Below, in pieces: positions 20,826 through 34,984 of a DNA stretch of 64,000 bases. Where the stretch lies: contig OX422191.1 in the NCBI GenBank assembly GCA_949130485.1, positions 6,387,754-6,451,753 of the forward strand. Reading direction: 5' to 3'. Each line of letters begins with the position of its first letter. The stretch's first letter is position 1. Made by a program: the position numbers and the translations under genes. The notes below the pieces were generated by a model that saw only the letters and a list, made by a program, of their open reading frames with translations, searched no databases and was not told the DNA's origin. The stretch comes from Agelas oroides (taxonomy: Eukaryota; Porifera; Demospongiae; Agelasida; Agelasidae).

Positions 20826-22434
20826 CCTATATGTTAGCTTTCCTCCTGTATCCCTTACAATCAGAGATAAATATACCAGTGAAAATTAGCCGCTACATTT
20901 GAAAGTCGAATCAGCAATTCACTTCTGTTTGTGCGTAATGGGTGCATTTTATGTGGGGTACCTATTTTGTTTGGGTGCTTATTATCCCTGTTTTGTCCTT
21001 TAGAGCAAGGTGCTCCTAACACAGAGTATATTTCCAGTAGGCGTGTTATGCATAATTGGGCTGTTGAGTAAAACTTGGGTACGCTTTCCCTTACTGTATG
21101 CTGGCAGGGAACGCTAAGCAGAGGCTAGTACTCTCAGTAACAGCTGTAATCTAATGTCAGGTTGTTAACTCCAGCAGTGATGGTAGACTATCTTGTTGAA
21201 AAGATTGATGAGTGTCCACTAAATCGGAGTGGTTATGTTTGTGTAAAATTGGGAGCACAATAAGTGTCCGTTATACAGAGAAGTGGGGCGTCCGCTATCA
21301 GGAGTTTCTAATGTATTGAAGTCTATTGAGAAGCAGTTGGGACTTTCAGAATTGTCTGTTATATCGTGGGTGTCTGCTCTTGAGGGGTGTCCATTAAGCT
21401 GTACTACACATTGTGTAAACCTTTGTATGCGTTGAATACTCATAAATAAAACAATACAGAAATGGTAGTAAAACATACAACAAAACACAAAAGAACAAGG
21501 GAGCAATGTGCATAAAGGAAACCAAGTCTAAATTTATGGGGTGATGCTCTATTCCAATTGTTCCCAGCACTTGGCACTGAGTTTCCCCTCTGCACTGCCA
21601 CAGTTTCTAAATGAGATAGTTAGGACTTTTACATAATATATGTCCTCATTACACGAATAGCAACTTCAATCACTATCCTAAAGTCCACACTATGTGCAAG
21701 CTACAAGTTCACTTGAGCTAAAGGTTTCCAAAGCCACTTAACGAAGCTACACTATGGAGTAGACTACCCCACCCATCATCATAGCAGTGCACTCTAACTG
21801 GGCTATGTGGAGGAGTGGACAATCAAATGTTTTAAGTTGAGTGTGCATATATAGATTAACTGATAAACTGTTTTTGTCTCTTAAATGCTATCATTTACCC
21901 CAGGAGAAAAGTAAGGCTGTAAATTGTTATAGAAAAGCTTGATGTGTGCATAAACAGGTCATTGTACCATCAATGGCTGTTATGATGAAGATAAAGTAGC
22001 CTTTCATAAGTTTTAGGAAAACTAATCGTACAGTACACAAGCTGGCTATTGTGTCACATAAAAGATTTCTGCAAGTAGGGATAGAACCCTCAACAACTAC
22101 ATGACACCGCAATCCTTTCACATCATCCCTACAGCTTGTGGCATTTTGCCAACTATGCCATGTGTACATAGGGTGGTTGTGGAAGGCAGTGGGGTGGGTA
22201 GTGCTGAGTGTGTAGTGCATGTTGATGTGCATGGAGATGTGTGTGGCTGCAACTTAAATTGCTACTGAGTACGGCAGATATCCATGGTCTGTCTTGTATG
22301 CACAGGCTGTGGAGTGCATGAGAAATGCCGAGTCTGTAATCTGTATGGTATGTTGGAGTGTGAGTTATTTTCTGAACTTTTATTGCTGCTGAACATGGCA
22401 GATATGGGTTGTCTTGTATGTGGAAGGCTGTGAA

Positions 22435-22530
22435 GTGAGCAGTGCTGAGTGCCTCATTGATGAGGAGTGAGCAGTGCTGAGTGCCTCGTTGATGTGGAGT
22501 GAGCAGTGCTGAGTGCCTCGTTGATGTGGA
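22435..22530. repeat. 32-bp tandem repeat, three units
   Basis: Three consecutive 32-bp units starting GTGAGCAGTGCTGAGTGCC; units 2 and 3 are identical and unit 1 differs at two positions. The flanking 22.1-22.4 kb contains looser repeats of similar words. Confidence 0.9.
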
Positions 22531-25222
22531 TGAGAGGGGAATCTTTGAAGCACGAAAGTATAGAACTTTAATTGTTGTTCCAAAGAGGCAAATACAGTTG
22601 TCATAAATTCAAATGCTTTCAAGTGAAATTGTAAATCCAATCATCAAACTTCTCTATGGAAGTAGAAACTGCCGCCCTTGCAAACTGCGCATGGTCAGTT
22701 GTGTGGAATCCTCACATACATACATTTTCATTTACAGCAGCCCTAGCAAAACATAGCCTATATACTCTTTGAACATGCGCATATCCCTCTGTTATGTTTT
22801 GCATTATACCGCATGACCTTGGCTGTTGCAGTCTTCACGTATACTTTGTGTCAGCTGCTGCCTTCTCATCATGGTAAGCTATCTAAACACGTGCTCAGTT
22901 GAGCTTCCAGTGGCATAATCACTAACAAAATGGCATGTAGCAGCAAGCATAAGTATGGCATTAGCTGAGAATCACCTACTAGTTCAAGACCTGTGAGAAT
23001 AAGTGGTGAGTGCTACACCCACCGATTTATCTTGTTTTTAGTGTTTGAATCGTTCTAATAGCTTCAGCCATTATCGTACTATCCTGGTGGAAGGAAGAAG
23101 AAGACATACAATTTACCTGTTTTAGTGACTTGCCGCCGGTCTGGTACTTTAGGATGCTTTCCAGCAAACTCAACTATCCTGTTGCTCATGAAAGCACTTG
23201 ATAATGACTGATATTGTTAATAGAGGCGCTAATCTAACACGCACATTTTGGAGCATGTCATTTGTGCACTTTTAATGTGGCTACCATTTCATTTCCAAGC
23301 CATTCCTACATATAGCGTACTACCATACGCCGTGATAATCAACATAGAAGAAGTGTTATGGTTGAATACTCTCACAAAGCAAAACTACATGCATGCATTC
23401 CAGAACCTGAGTTCACACATAAACTCTGCTACATCTGACACAATCCTCAAGTTAGTGGCCACCATTTTATTTCAAGTTTCTTGGTGTTGGGCCTTGTCCT
23501 GTGATGAGATTTGTATGTGTTGAGACATGTCTTAAGAGTCCTGGTGTGTGTCCTTTATATGGCCTTAACTTAAGAGTCCAGCCTTAAGGTAGGACAACCT
23601 TGTATCGCAAATCGGGCCGGCCGATTCTGCTTACGAATAATTAATGATGCTGGGTGACCATAATGGCGCGATTGAAATTCATTGGCTTGTTTACACTTTC
23701 CCATGGCAGCAACCGGAATCAACAAGGGCGGTGTGCCCCTTTGATGTGGCCTGTGGCCCTTTGTAGTGGTCTGGTGGCACTTTCATGTGGCTGGGCGGGA
23801 CTTTGAAGAAATCCTCCAACACTTATTACACCACAAGTTGAAAGAATAAAAAAGCCACAAAAGTGCATGTATATGCCCAGTGTTTTAGCCTGTCTTTCCA
23901 AGCCTGAGAGGACTTACTGAAGTTTGACACCACAGCTCGATACAGTTATCATTGAAGAATTTTCAGTTAAAGTCCTAAGCCTGAGAGGTAATCCATGGAG
24001 ACTATACAGGGCCAAACATTTGCCATCATAAAATGGGACCTATGGTGACACAGGATTTTACAGTGCCCAAACTACCTATCTTAGCATGAAGTTACTTACA
24101 TTTGCTAAAAATGAGAATATACAATTTTTTTTACACCACTGCTAACCTGAGTTATGATCAAAAATGTTGACACTTCAGTGACTACACTAAACTTCATCCT
24201 AACTTGCAGCTCTGGAGCCTTGTATAATAACTAAAGTAGGTACACTGTTAACAAGCTAGGTCTATTAGCTACAACTTTCTGGTAGCAAACTACCGATACA
24301 GTACAGCCACACTGAGCTACAAGTCACTTTGATACTCGAATGAAGTGTGCACTTCGCTACAGGCTTGCTGCACTACAGTACATCCCATGCCTCCACAGTG
24401 CTTTTGATGGTAACAGCGCTTCCTTACAACACTGACTGATGTCTCTCAGTAGCATTTGTGTGGCGTTCTTATTTTCTATACAATTAAGATATAGATGCAT
24501 ACAACAGTAGCATGGCCATCTTCTGCCCAGAAAGTTGGCTGCCTTTGTATCGTCTTGCCTCTACATGGCTTCAATTACCACCTATTAGCACCCCTCTTCT
24601 ACATTGCAATACCAAGTAAGCTTCACTGCACTCTATATACACTCAATCACTATGCTTAATGTTAGAACCTGGATTGTGCACCGAACTCCAACCCCCTGTT
24701 CCACTTTTGTCCTCTAGCCAGTCTTCCACACTATGTGTAGTTAGTGGCTTTCTCTTAGTCAAAGTTTATGCCCTTGCTGCTTGCTCACCATGCACCTGGA
24801 AGTGTGTGCCTCTAGTGGATCTGCTCAACGGTCTGTTATGGGCAGGACGAAATGGCCTGCCACCTACACCCGATACTTTGCACTTGGGATGCAGTTACCA
24901 ACTGCACTCCAATCACCATTTTCTTTCCACTTGTGGTGCAGTTATGCTCGAAAGAACACACTAAAAGGATTTTCTAGCTCGTTGAATGTGATGGTTGGCT
25001 AGCCTCGTTCTCAGGCCCTCACCCAGCTTCCCGTCGCTTGCAGTACAGTAAAGCAGGAGAGGGCCTGGTACATTTTCTCACATGAGTGACGTCACAGATA
25101 GGGCAAATTATGCGAACGTGGGAGTCATGTAAACCACAAAAAACTTCGCCTGCACGCACGCACTGGAGCATGGCTATTACGAGTCAAAAGATGGCAGCAC
25201 ATGAAGACACATTTATGTCGCT
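22531..25222. other. no recognisable gene; possible MITE end near 25.0 kb
   Basis: No coding signal is convincing. At 25,001-25,075, TAGCCTCGTTCTCAGGCCCTC is followed by a short inverted GAGGGCCTG, similar to the start of the foldback element near 57.87 kb. The rest of the element was not found. Confidence 0.4.
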
Positions 25223-25655
25223 CTTATCATCCTCTGCCCTGTTTTAAACTGCTGCAACATTGCAGATAGGTTTGTGAAGGAAGATGTTGGCACTACTTTA
25301 GCAAATACTCAGACTGGTTACAATGCAATGTACAGTCATGTATTAATATTATGACACTAATGAGGACATTTGAACAAGTCTTGACTAATAAATACACAAC
25401 ATCTCCTAAGGACACCTCAATGTATTTTGGTCCCAAGGGTGTCCAGATTGAAGAGCTTCTCCACTGTAATGATACTCCTACTCTGACTGCCAGGGTCACT
25501 CTTTCATTGACAGCCACTATTGCTAACTAGCTATAGCTAGACTGTCACTTTGATTTGCTATTCTAGCTACACTACTAGCTAAGCTAGCTGTACTATGAGT
25601 GTGAGACAATTGCCGTCAGTACCTCTTTTCTGTCTTCATCAATAGCTTCCCCACA

Positions 25656-28600
25656 ATGGTTTCCCACCAGGGGGTGCTCACCCTGAGCCTGACTGTGGTT
25701 CTACTGGCCTTCCCCTCACTGACCTATGGAGAAACCCTCCATGTGAGACCAACATCAGCTATCACATCCTGCCCTACAGCCCCCTGCCACACCCTCTCTG
25801 AGTATGCACAAGACCCTGGACAATATTTCAATGATTCAAATCTCACTCTGCTATTCTCGCCAGGTAATCACACTGTCAAAGTGAATGTAACCATAACAAA
25901 TATTCACCGATTGGAAATCCTTGGTAACACCAGTGCAAAGTAGTACCAACTACGGTTGTCTGCAGCTCCAAGGTTGGGTTCACCTTTGGGGATATCAGGC
26001 TATTAAAGATGAATGGCTTAACTTTTGTACTGTGCTCCAGATCTCGTATGGTTCAAGCTGACAATAAACATTTACTAACCTACTATGGACTGTATCTTAA
26101 ATCAATTCAGATGATTGAGATTGTCGACTGTACCTTCAAGAATAGCACTGGTAGTGCACTTGGAGTGGTCAACAGTCATGTGCTTCTGAGAGGAAACAAC
26201 AACTTCTTACACAATAATAATAATCTTGATTGTTGGACGTGCTCATATGGAAGGTGTTCTTGGAGCCCCACTTGCTTTGGAGGTGGTGTTTTTGCTGAAA
26301 GAAGTAATCTTACTTTCACTGGCAGCAGCAGTTTCATCGGTAACTCAGCTGATGGTGGTGGAGGAATCTATGCACAGACCAGTAGCAATGTGAACATCAG
26401 TGGGAACGCGACTTTCCTTAATAACTCAGCAAGTGATTATGGTGGAGGAATCTATGCATGGCCAAGTTGCAATGTAAACATTGATGCAAACACCAAATTT
26501 ATTGGTAACTCAGCTGGAATTGATGGTGGAGGAGTTTATGCAAGATTCAATAGCAACATGAACATCAGTGGAATGTTCATTGGTAACTCAGCTAGAATGG
26601 ATGGGGGAGGAGTCTTTGCAGTGTCTTATAGCAATTTAGGATTCAGTGAGAACACTAAATTCATTTATAATTCAGCTGGAAGGAATGGTGGAGGAGTCTA
26701 TGCTAAGTCTTATAGTAATTTGTACATCAGTGGGACTTTCACTGACAACTCAGCTAGTGACGGTGGTGGAGGAGTTTATGTACAGGGCAATAGTCACATA
26801 CTTATCACTGGGAACACCACCTTTATTCGTAACTCAGTGAGTGGTACTGATGTTGGAGAATTTTATGGTGACTCAGATGGTCATGGTGGAGGGATTTTTA
26901 TTGGAGAAAATAGCAATGCCCACATCAGTGGTATCACCACTATCATTGATAACTCAGCAAATTATGGTGGTGGGATCTGTTTAGATGGCTATAGCATTGT
27001 GAACATCTGCGGAAGCACCACTTTCAATAGTAACTCAGCTTTTGGATGTGGTGGAGGAGTTTTCATAGGATTCACTAACAATGTGAATATCGGTGAAAAC
27101 GCCACTTTTAATACTAACTCAGCTTATAATGGTGGAGGAATTTGTGCATGGTCTTATAACATTTTAAACATCAGTGGAGCCACCACTTTCACTGCCAACT
27201 CAGCTTATAATGGTGGAGGAGTTTATTCTTGGTCCAATAATGGTGTTAACATCAGTGGAAACATCACCTTCATTGGTAACAATGCTAGCAATAATGGTGG
27301 AGGGGTCTGTTCATGGCCTCATAGCCAGTTCAGTGCAGAATCCATTTGCAATATTCATGTCAGCGGGAACACCTTTTTCATCAATAACTCAGCTAGGCAT
27401 GGTGGAGGAATCTTTGCTGTGGCCAATAGCAGTGTGGACATCAGTGGAAACACCACTTTCATTGACAACTCAGTTAGCAGGCATGGTGGAGGAATCTATG
27501 CAAATTTTGATAGCAATGGAATTATCAATGGAAGCACCACTTTCATTGGTAACAAAGCTAGTGGTAGTGGTGGAGGAGTCTATTCAGAGTCTAATAGCAA
27601 TGTGATCATCAGTGGAAACACCACTTTCAGTGGTAACTCAGCTGAGAGAGATGGTGGAGGAATTTGTGCACGGTCCTATTGCAATGTGACCATCAGTGGG
27701 AACACCATGTTTAGGAGTAATTCAGCTGTTAATGGAGGCGGTGTTTTTGTTAATAGCTATCTGAACTTGGAAGGAAATAGCACCTTTATAAATTGCTTGG
27801 CGATTGTTGGTGGTGCAATCTACACTAAAGAAAACCAAGTGAATTTCAGTGGTGCCAATGTCTTCTGGTTAAACAGGGCAATACACTTTGGCGGAGGGCT
27901 GTATGCACCCAGAGCCTCTCTTAGCTTTCCTGGAGACAACACCTTTACTGCAAACTGGGCAGGATTTAGGGGTGGAGGTATCTACGCACAAGAAGCTAAG
28001 ATCACCTTCAATGGCACTGGTATGCTCAGTGGTAATGTAGCTCAACTGGATGGAGGAGGAATATATATAGATGGCAGCAGCCTGACCTTCAATGGAAATA
28101 TCACAGTTAGAAATAACACAGCTCAACTAGGTGGAGGGATCTACTTGGACAATAACACTTTTACCATAGAAGGGCATAACACTGTTGAAAAGAATGTTGC
28201 CACTCATTATGGTGGAGGGTTCTACATAAGAAGGTCTCCTCTGATTGTAGCTGGAAACAACACGTTCATTGCCAATTTAGCTGGAGAAGGAGGGGGAATA
28301 TATGCCACAGCCAATGGTATTTTAAACTTAAATGGAATAAGCACTTTCATTGGCAACAGAGCACATGTCAGTGGAGGAGGAATCTGGTTGGATAACAGCA
28401 TACTAGCATTGAATGGATCCAACTACTTTATGGAGTGTACTGCAAGCTATGAGGGAGGAGCAATCTTTACGTATGCTGGTACAACCAGTCTAACTGGTAA
28501 CAATATCTTTGATTCTAACTCAGCAACAACTGGTGGAGGGATCCATGCACGATGGAGTGATGTGAGTGTGACAAATAGTTGCAATTTCAAACATAACATT

Positions 28601-31600
28601 GCAGTGTTTGGTGGTGCAATTTTTGCTGACAATAGTACCTTCAAATTCAGCATTTCCAGTGCATTCAGACAAAATTTTGCTAAGCATACTGGTGGTGGTA
28701 TATACGCTGCAAGAAGCGCTTTGATGTTTCTTGGAATAAGCTTTATAACTGCAAATCATGCAACAAGAGATGGAGGAGGAATCTACACCAGGGATGACTG
28801 CACAGTCAATCTTCTTGGATTGAGCAACTACCAGGGCAATTCAGCTGGAGACACTGGTGGAGGTATCTCTGCATTCCAAAGTAGCTTCATCCTTGCTGGA
28901 CAAACCATGTTCAACTTTAACAAGGCTGTGGTAGGTGGAGGACTTTATACATTCAATTGTACTGCGAACTTCTCTGGTGAAAACACATTCACTGATAATT
29001 CTGCCAGTAATCATGGAGGAGGCTTTACAGTAGTATGGAGCTGTCTACATTTAAATGGCTCAACAAGCTTCAAGAAAAACTCAGCAGTTAGTGGTGGGGG
29101 GATGTACATTGGTGACAGCACAGTAGACAGTGATGGTAGTAACTGCTTCATGAATAACAAGGCATATGCAGAAGGTGGAGGAATTGATGCAAGAAACTGT
29201 TTAGTGAAATTCAATGGCAGGGATATGTTTGTAGCCAACTCTGCAGGAAGGAAAGGTGCTGCAATTCACACATCTTTCACTACTCTAATCTTTCAAGGTG
29301 GTAGCTCCTTTGTGAATAATTCAGCAGAATATGGTGGTGGAGTCCACACTGAGAGCAGTAACCTCACATTTATACACCATGGATTCAGCCATCATGCATT
29401 GGTATCACCACCTTGCATCAACTGCAGGTCAGTCTGCAATGATCTTTCAACTATCTCTGTCATTAGTTTTCTCAACAACACTGCAAATCGAGGTGGAGCA
29501 CAATATTTTGATCTTTATTCCAACTTTAGCCTATTCCAAACAGCACGTGTACACTTCCAAGACAATAGTGCAACTGAGTTTGGTGGTGCAATATATGTCG
29601 CAGATGTACTTGGACCAGGCCAGCTCCTTTTCCAGCAACATGTACCCTTCCGAAGCAAGTGTTTCTTTCACATACTTGGGAAAGTGCAATCTCTTGAGCT
29701 CCCCACAGCCCCTCTAGTTTTTGTGAACAACTCTGCTAGAATAAGAGGAAGTGTTCTCTATGGCGGTTTGCTGGAGAAGTGTAACTTGTCGTTAGATAGA
29801 AACACCAGTGCACTGGAGTTCTTTAGCGTGTCAATTCTACAAATTCAAAATAAGGATGACATGGGTTACTCTATTTCATCTGACCCTACACAAGTTTGCT
29901 TCTGTAACATGAGTGGACTGAGCTGTAGCAACACAACAACGTCAAGAAGCATCTACCCAGGACAACAGGTTGTGGTGTCTGTAGTTGCTATTGATCAATC
30001 TGGTTTAGCAATTCCAACATTTATTCACACCAATGTCCGTTTGGGTCATAATTTGACTTTGTTGGAAACAATCTCATATGAGACGGGAAGCAACTGTACC
30101 AGCAGGAACTACACTGTAACACCAAAGAGCATTTTCATCCAACTAGAGCTTCAACCCAGCAATAGATCAGGAAATACAATAGATCTTACTGTGAACATCA
30201 CATTTGAGAATTGCCCTATTGGATTTGAGCAGTCTAACTTCAGTGGTGAGTGTATCTGTGACCACAGAATCTGGCAGTACACAAACACTTGTGATATAGA
30301 CAGAAAAGCTATACTGCGAAATGCTACTAGAGCATTCTGGTTGGGTGTATCTTTTAGCAATGGAACCCTAGAAGGGTTTATCCATCACCGTTACTGTCCA
30401 CTTGACTATTGCACCAGTGAGAGCAAGTACATCAACTTGAACAATCCTGAAAAGCAATGCAATCATAACCGTTCTGGTGTACTGTGTGGGAGGTGCATGG
30501 AAGGACTTAGTCTTGTCCTTGGCAGCTCCCAATGCAAGAAATGCAGTAACAATTACTTGGCTCTGCTTGTTCCATTTGCAGTAGCTGGTGTACTTCTAGT
30601 CATCTTGCTCTTCCTCCTCCATCTCACAGTAGCTGCTGGGACTCTCCACGGACTGATCTTTTATGCAAACATGGTTGCGGCAAACCATCACATCTTCTTC
30701 CCACAGTCCTCTAACAACCCAGCAAGTATCTTCTTATCCTGGCTAAACCTGGACCTCGGCATTCAAACCTGCTTCTATAGTGGGATGGATGCATATGCCA
30801 AAACATGGCTGGAGTTTGTGTTCCCTGTCTATATTTGGGTGATAGTAGGATTCCTGGTTTATGTCAGTAACCACTCTGTACTAGTGACAAAGCTTCTTGG
30901 CTCAAGTCCAGTTCCTGTCCTGGCGACCCTTTTTCTTTTATCTTATGCAAAACTTCTACGCACTATTATAGCTGCACTCTCAATCACCATTCTCCACTAC
31001 CCACACAATAGTGTAGTAGTTTGGATGCATGATGCAAATGCTTCCTTTGCAAAGTACATCCCTCTTGTATTGGTAGCACTGCTCTTCTTGATTCTTCTTT
31101 TCCTCCCATACACTTTGCTGCTTTTTCTAGGTCAGTGGCTACAGTCCAAGTCACACCTTTGCCTTTTAACCTGGATTAGGAATCTCAAAGTAAAAGCAAT
31201 TCTCGATACCTACCATGCACCTTATAAGCCGAAACATCGATATTGGATTGGGTTGTTGCTTTTCCTTCGCTGTGCTTTGTTTCTTGTCTTTGCCTTCAAT
31301 ATTAGTGGAGATGACAGTGTTAACCTTCTTGTCATTTCTTCAGCTACCTTGGGCATTTTTGTGGGGTTTGTATTGCTTGGGAAGGTCTATAAAAATTGGT
31401 ATTTGAATGCTCTCGAGGTGTCATTCATTCTCAACCTTGGTATGCTTGCTGCTGCTACCTACCATGTGAACCAGTCTGGTGGAAGCCAGGCTGCTGTTGC
31501 ATACACCTCAGTTGGCATAGCATTCCTCACCTTTGTGGGGATCATCACCTACCACATCTACATACGAATCAAATCAAAGGTGCAGTACATACAGCGTGGT

Positions 31601-31765
31601 AATCAGTTACAATGTGGAAATAAGTGCCACATAAACAATAACAATGAAAATCCAGGAAACTCATGCCATCAACCCAGGGTTACTCCATCGGTTACACGTA
31701 CTGAAGTTAATCTTCACGAGCTGCGGTCTCCACTCGATTTACTTTCATACCATCGATTGAACTGA
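25656..31765 (+). CDS. Giant secreted beta-helix (PMP-like repeat) protein with multi-pass C-terminus, paralogue A, frameshifted
   Basis: ATG at 25656 opens a signal peptide (hydrophobic LSLTVVLLAFP, cleavage near TYG) and a Cys-containing N-domain. A 2-bp insertion near 25938, relative to paralogue B, then gives a stop after 95 codons. The rest is open as 1,918 codons from 26009. Residues about 91-1200 of that frame hold roughly 40 repeats of 25-28 residues of the type GGGIYA...NISGNTTFIGNSA. These resemble chlamydial PMP repeats, which stack as a right-handed beta-helix. A Cys-rich stalk with LCGRC and CKKCS follows. About eight hydrophobic segments span 1515-1860, and a polar tail ends at SYHRLN. 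Many NxS/T sites suggest glycosylation. No introns are needed. The predicted product is a surface protein with a very large adhesive or recognition ectodomain; its ligand is unknown. Unless the insertion is an assembly error or is bypassed, this copy cannot make a signal-bearing full protein. Confidence 0.8.
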
Positions 31766-31785
31766 TGCTAACCTGTTAAAGATAC

Positions 31786-31791
31786 AATAAA
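31786..31791 (+). promoter_or_regulatory. AATAAA polyadenylation signal of paralogue A
   Basis: Canonical hexamer 21 bp beyond the TGA, giving a very short 3' UTR. Confidence 0.6.
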
Positions 31792-34700
31792 GTTACAGCA
31801 CGCTTTCTTGCTAAAGTTCTGCCATGCATGTCTTCATAGTATCTGTTGTCACACATTTCTCAGGTTGTTTGTTACACATGCTTATTAAATCAGAGTGTCC
31901 TTTTGCTGTTACACAACACAGTATTTGAGTATGTAATACTTATTTCAAGTTTTAGCTTGTTGTATTAGTGTGAGTTTGCTATGATTTTGTAGACACACTT
32001 TCCAAAATTAAATAAGGAGAATCCACTCTCACTTTACAACTTATGGGGAGGAAGTTTTAAGTCAGATAAAGGCCCATAGTGTAAGGTCAACATCAACTAC
32101 TCACTGACTACTGATAAATTGCCAAAATGTACATGGTGGTGGACATTCTATTACTCATTTTTTTATTTATTTATTTTTCTATGAAACTTTATACATAATG
32201 CAAAGCCACAAGAATAGTGAAAGTACCGGTACACTAATATGGTACTTGTGCCCATAAAAATAAACTATGAGGAGTGAATATCATTTTGAGTTTTAAATGG
32301 TTTCACAGACTGGAAGTAGCTAAAAATATTAAACATGTTAAGTGTGTAATTTAAAATTAAAGTTCCAAATTTACACCGACTGTCATATTTTTTGTCGCCC
32401 TTATTGTGGTGTTTTTGCTCATGTAGCTAGTTTAGCTAAAATTATAGATAGGTTGCCTGAACATGCACAGTTTCATAGAGTGTTTAAATCAGCAAGGTTC
32501 TGCCTGCTGGCAATGTAATGAGTGAACTATAACTACCATTCATGCCTAGAATCAAATTCAGTATGTCTGAAAAATGGTATGTAAAATAACATTCATTGAA
32601 AAAAATCTACATGTGGGTTTGATAACTTTTAACCCAAGTACAAAGTGAAGTGGGGCTGTAGCACGCTATTGGAAGTTGTGTGTGGCTGCATGTGTAAGCA
32701 TGCAGCAGCTAGGGGGTCTATATAGGCTGTATTGGACAAATTTCCAACTCCCTTAAATCTAGCTGTATTTGAGTCAATCTGCAAAGAGTGTTTAGTGTGG
32801 CAACCCTTATACCTTACCACAGTTCTTTTTCTAGACAAGCATTGGGTTCTCCTGGAGACATAATTGCACCCCAGGCTGCATAGTATATAGCAACATGGGA
32901 AGCCCTCCAGGCTCCCAACTATCTCTTCATAGTTTTGCCAGGCAAACTGGCGTGTGAAAACTCACCTACATACCAGCTATACATCACTTTGACACTTGAA
33001 ATTGTGTTGCTAATGGACTCACAAATGTGTATAATTGCATGGTACCAACCAACTGAAAAACAACAACAGCAAAAGCAGCTCTACAATAGTCTATTCAGTG
33101 ACATCATACACAGATACCAGGAACATCACCTACTGCATCCTAGAAATTGAGTCGTTGATCACTATACCTCTTAGCAGATGCTCTTCAAACAATGAAACTC
33201 CTCTTTCCTGTGCAGCAATCAAAGTGGCACAACTCAAGACTTTTCCATGTAAGCAAGATAGCTAGCCATCAACTGTTCAACCCACATATTGAACTGCAGG
33301 CATCTTCTTACAAATGTGGACATTTCCATTGCTAAACTTCACCCCTTTTGTTTAGATTGTTGGTCAACTCTGTCTTCTTTGTCTCTCTTTTTTTTGAATT
33401 AGATTTCATGCAGTTGCAACTAGATCTCTCTACACTCTCTCATGTTTCATGCAGTCGTATCATTGTCTCTGCAACTGTACAGGGCAATAAATCTTTCACA
33501 ACTATAGTTGTAAAATTAAGAAACTGTAAATTGTAGCCATTAGATATGCATGTGGAGAACACCACTGCTACTGCGGAATTTTTTTTTGCCTGCTACAAAT
33601 TGGTAGCCAAATTGTTCCATTAACAACCAAATTTCTTTGGCAAAAATGATGATGTCATAGATTAGTTAGATTAGGCTTCTGTTTTTGGCCAGTTGTTGGT
33701 GACCTGGACAATTAAGCTCTTGAGCAACCTGAAGGACTCTTTGTCCATTTGTGTCTAGCATGAGATCTTCACGTTTGGTTTAGCCCGATTCAATTCACCA
33801 GTGAGATTTGAGGAGGGTTTTTAAAAAATCAGCGAAAAACAAAAGACCAATGATTTTGAGCCTCTGCAGTTTGATTCAGTATAACTGATGGGCAATTCTG
33901 TGCTGGAGGTCGTGGTGACTAATGATGATGAAAGGTGACCCAGTGCCTGAAGAGCTTTTCAAGTGATGTGATGCTAATAAGCTGTCAAAAAGTAAGTGGT
34001 TGCAAACTTACATGTATGCCAAAACACACTGGAAAAATAGGAAGCCATCTCCTTCCGGGCTGATTGCATTGCTCTGGCACTAGCCTTCAGAACTGTAAAT
34101 ATTAATGTCAATTTCTGTTAGTTTTGCATGACTCCATGAGTGGTTTGCTCTGATTTACATGACCATACTTCAGATTTTCTCACATCCCACAAGGCAAATT
34201 ATGAACCTTGGCCTGCATTCCTAATCCAATTCAACTCATGGCACTGTTAAGTGTAGGTAAAAGAGCTGAAATTTGGAACCATAAGTTTTGGAGTAGCTGG
34301 CAAGCTAAACTTGAATTTAGCCTTAGGCCTCTGTAACCCATGTCTGGTGTGTCATGAATGTCATCATAAGGCTATGAATCTCATTAACTGCCTTTAACTT
34401 TACATTTGGGCGTACTTGTGGCTCATGAACTCATTAACAGCCATGCAAAGACTGGTGAGAGCCAAGTCTGTTTGGTATGTCTACTTGACAGCCTGACCTT
34501 ACCGGTCCCAGAGTTCTCATGAATATCATTAAATCGCTGCTTTATGGGGTGTTTTGCTCTCTCATTAACCCTTTAACCACCGATGATGCTTTTTGGTGTT
34601 GTCTGACTTTGGCCGCATGTTCAGTATCAGTTGGCGCAATAATCCATTTTGGGAGGTGGGCGGGCATAGTTATGACATGCCGTGCACATGGCAGCAGCCT

Positions 34701-34984
34701 TGGCTGGATGTAGAACGGCCTTGGTCGGCACTGGCTGGACCATTTCTCACCTTTTTAGCACAAATGGGCACAGAAACCACTCCTCTCCGCTTGTAGGAGC
34801 ACCATTTCTCGATCTGTAGGTAGTGTTCAGTCAGGTGGAGCATTTGCTGGTCAAAGAGCCCTGACCATTGAAAGATTGTTAATAAGTGGGTTTGGCTAAG
34901 GTCATGAACCCACACAGAATGTGATTTTTAGGCTATGGATACCTTCTTTGGTTCGTATTTCCACTTCTGCTTGGAGCAAGCTTT
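31792..34984. other. no recognisable gene; motif-bearing stretch at 34.36-34.58 kb
   Basis: AT-rich, with no coding family recognised. The 34.36-34.58 kb part repeats words such as TATGAATCTCATTAA and CTCATGAATATCATTAA at irregular 40-90-bp spacing. The same words recur in the spacers of the 43.9-47.5 kb palindrome. Confidence 0.45.

Larger units (their letters stand above)
19619..31791 (+). repeat. Segmental duplication, copy A
   Basis: Starting at AGAGGCGCACAAACAGGACA, this region aligns in the same orientation with 53,707 onward. Matched blocks: 19619-20240 with 53707-54485; 20995-21610 with 54600-55265; 21660-21990 with 55920-56235; 25223-25655 with 58828-59238; and the beta-helix gene bodies. 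Non-matching stretches between blocks hold later insertions, for instance the MITE at 20503. Confidence 0.8.

Noticed and set aside
22435..22530. CRISPR array
   Set aside because: Units are contiguous tandem repeats without spacers.
27174..27605. 143-codon frame overlapping the beta-helix gene (also at 60746-61177)
   Set aside because: It is a shadow of the repetitive gene in another frame; its conservation in both paralogues follows from their DNA identity.
26009..31765. Bacterial contamination or recent bacterial transfer, because of PMP-like repeats
   Set aside because: The gene lies among eukaryotic transposons, has a eukaryotic polyadenylation signal, and its membrane domain has local relatives.
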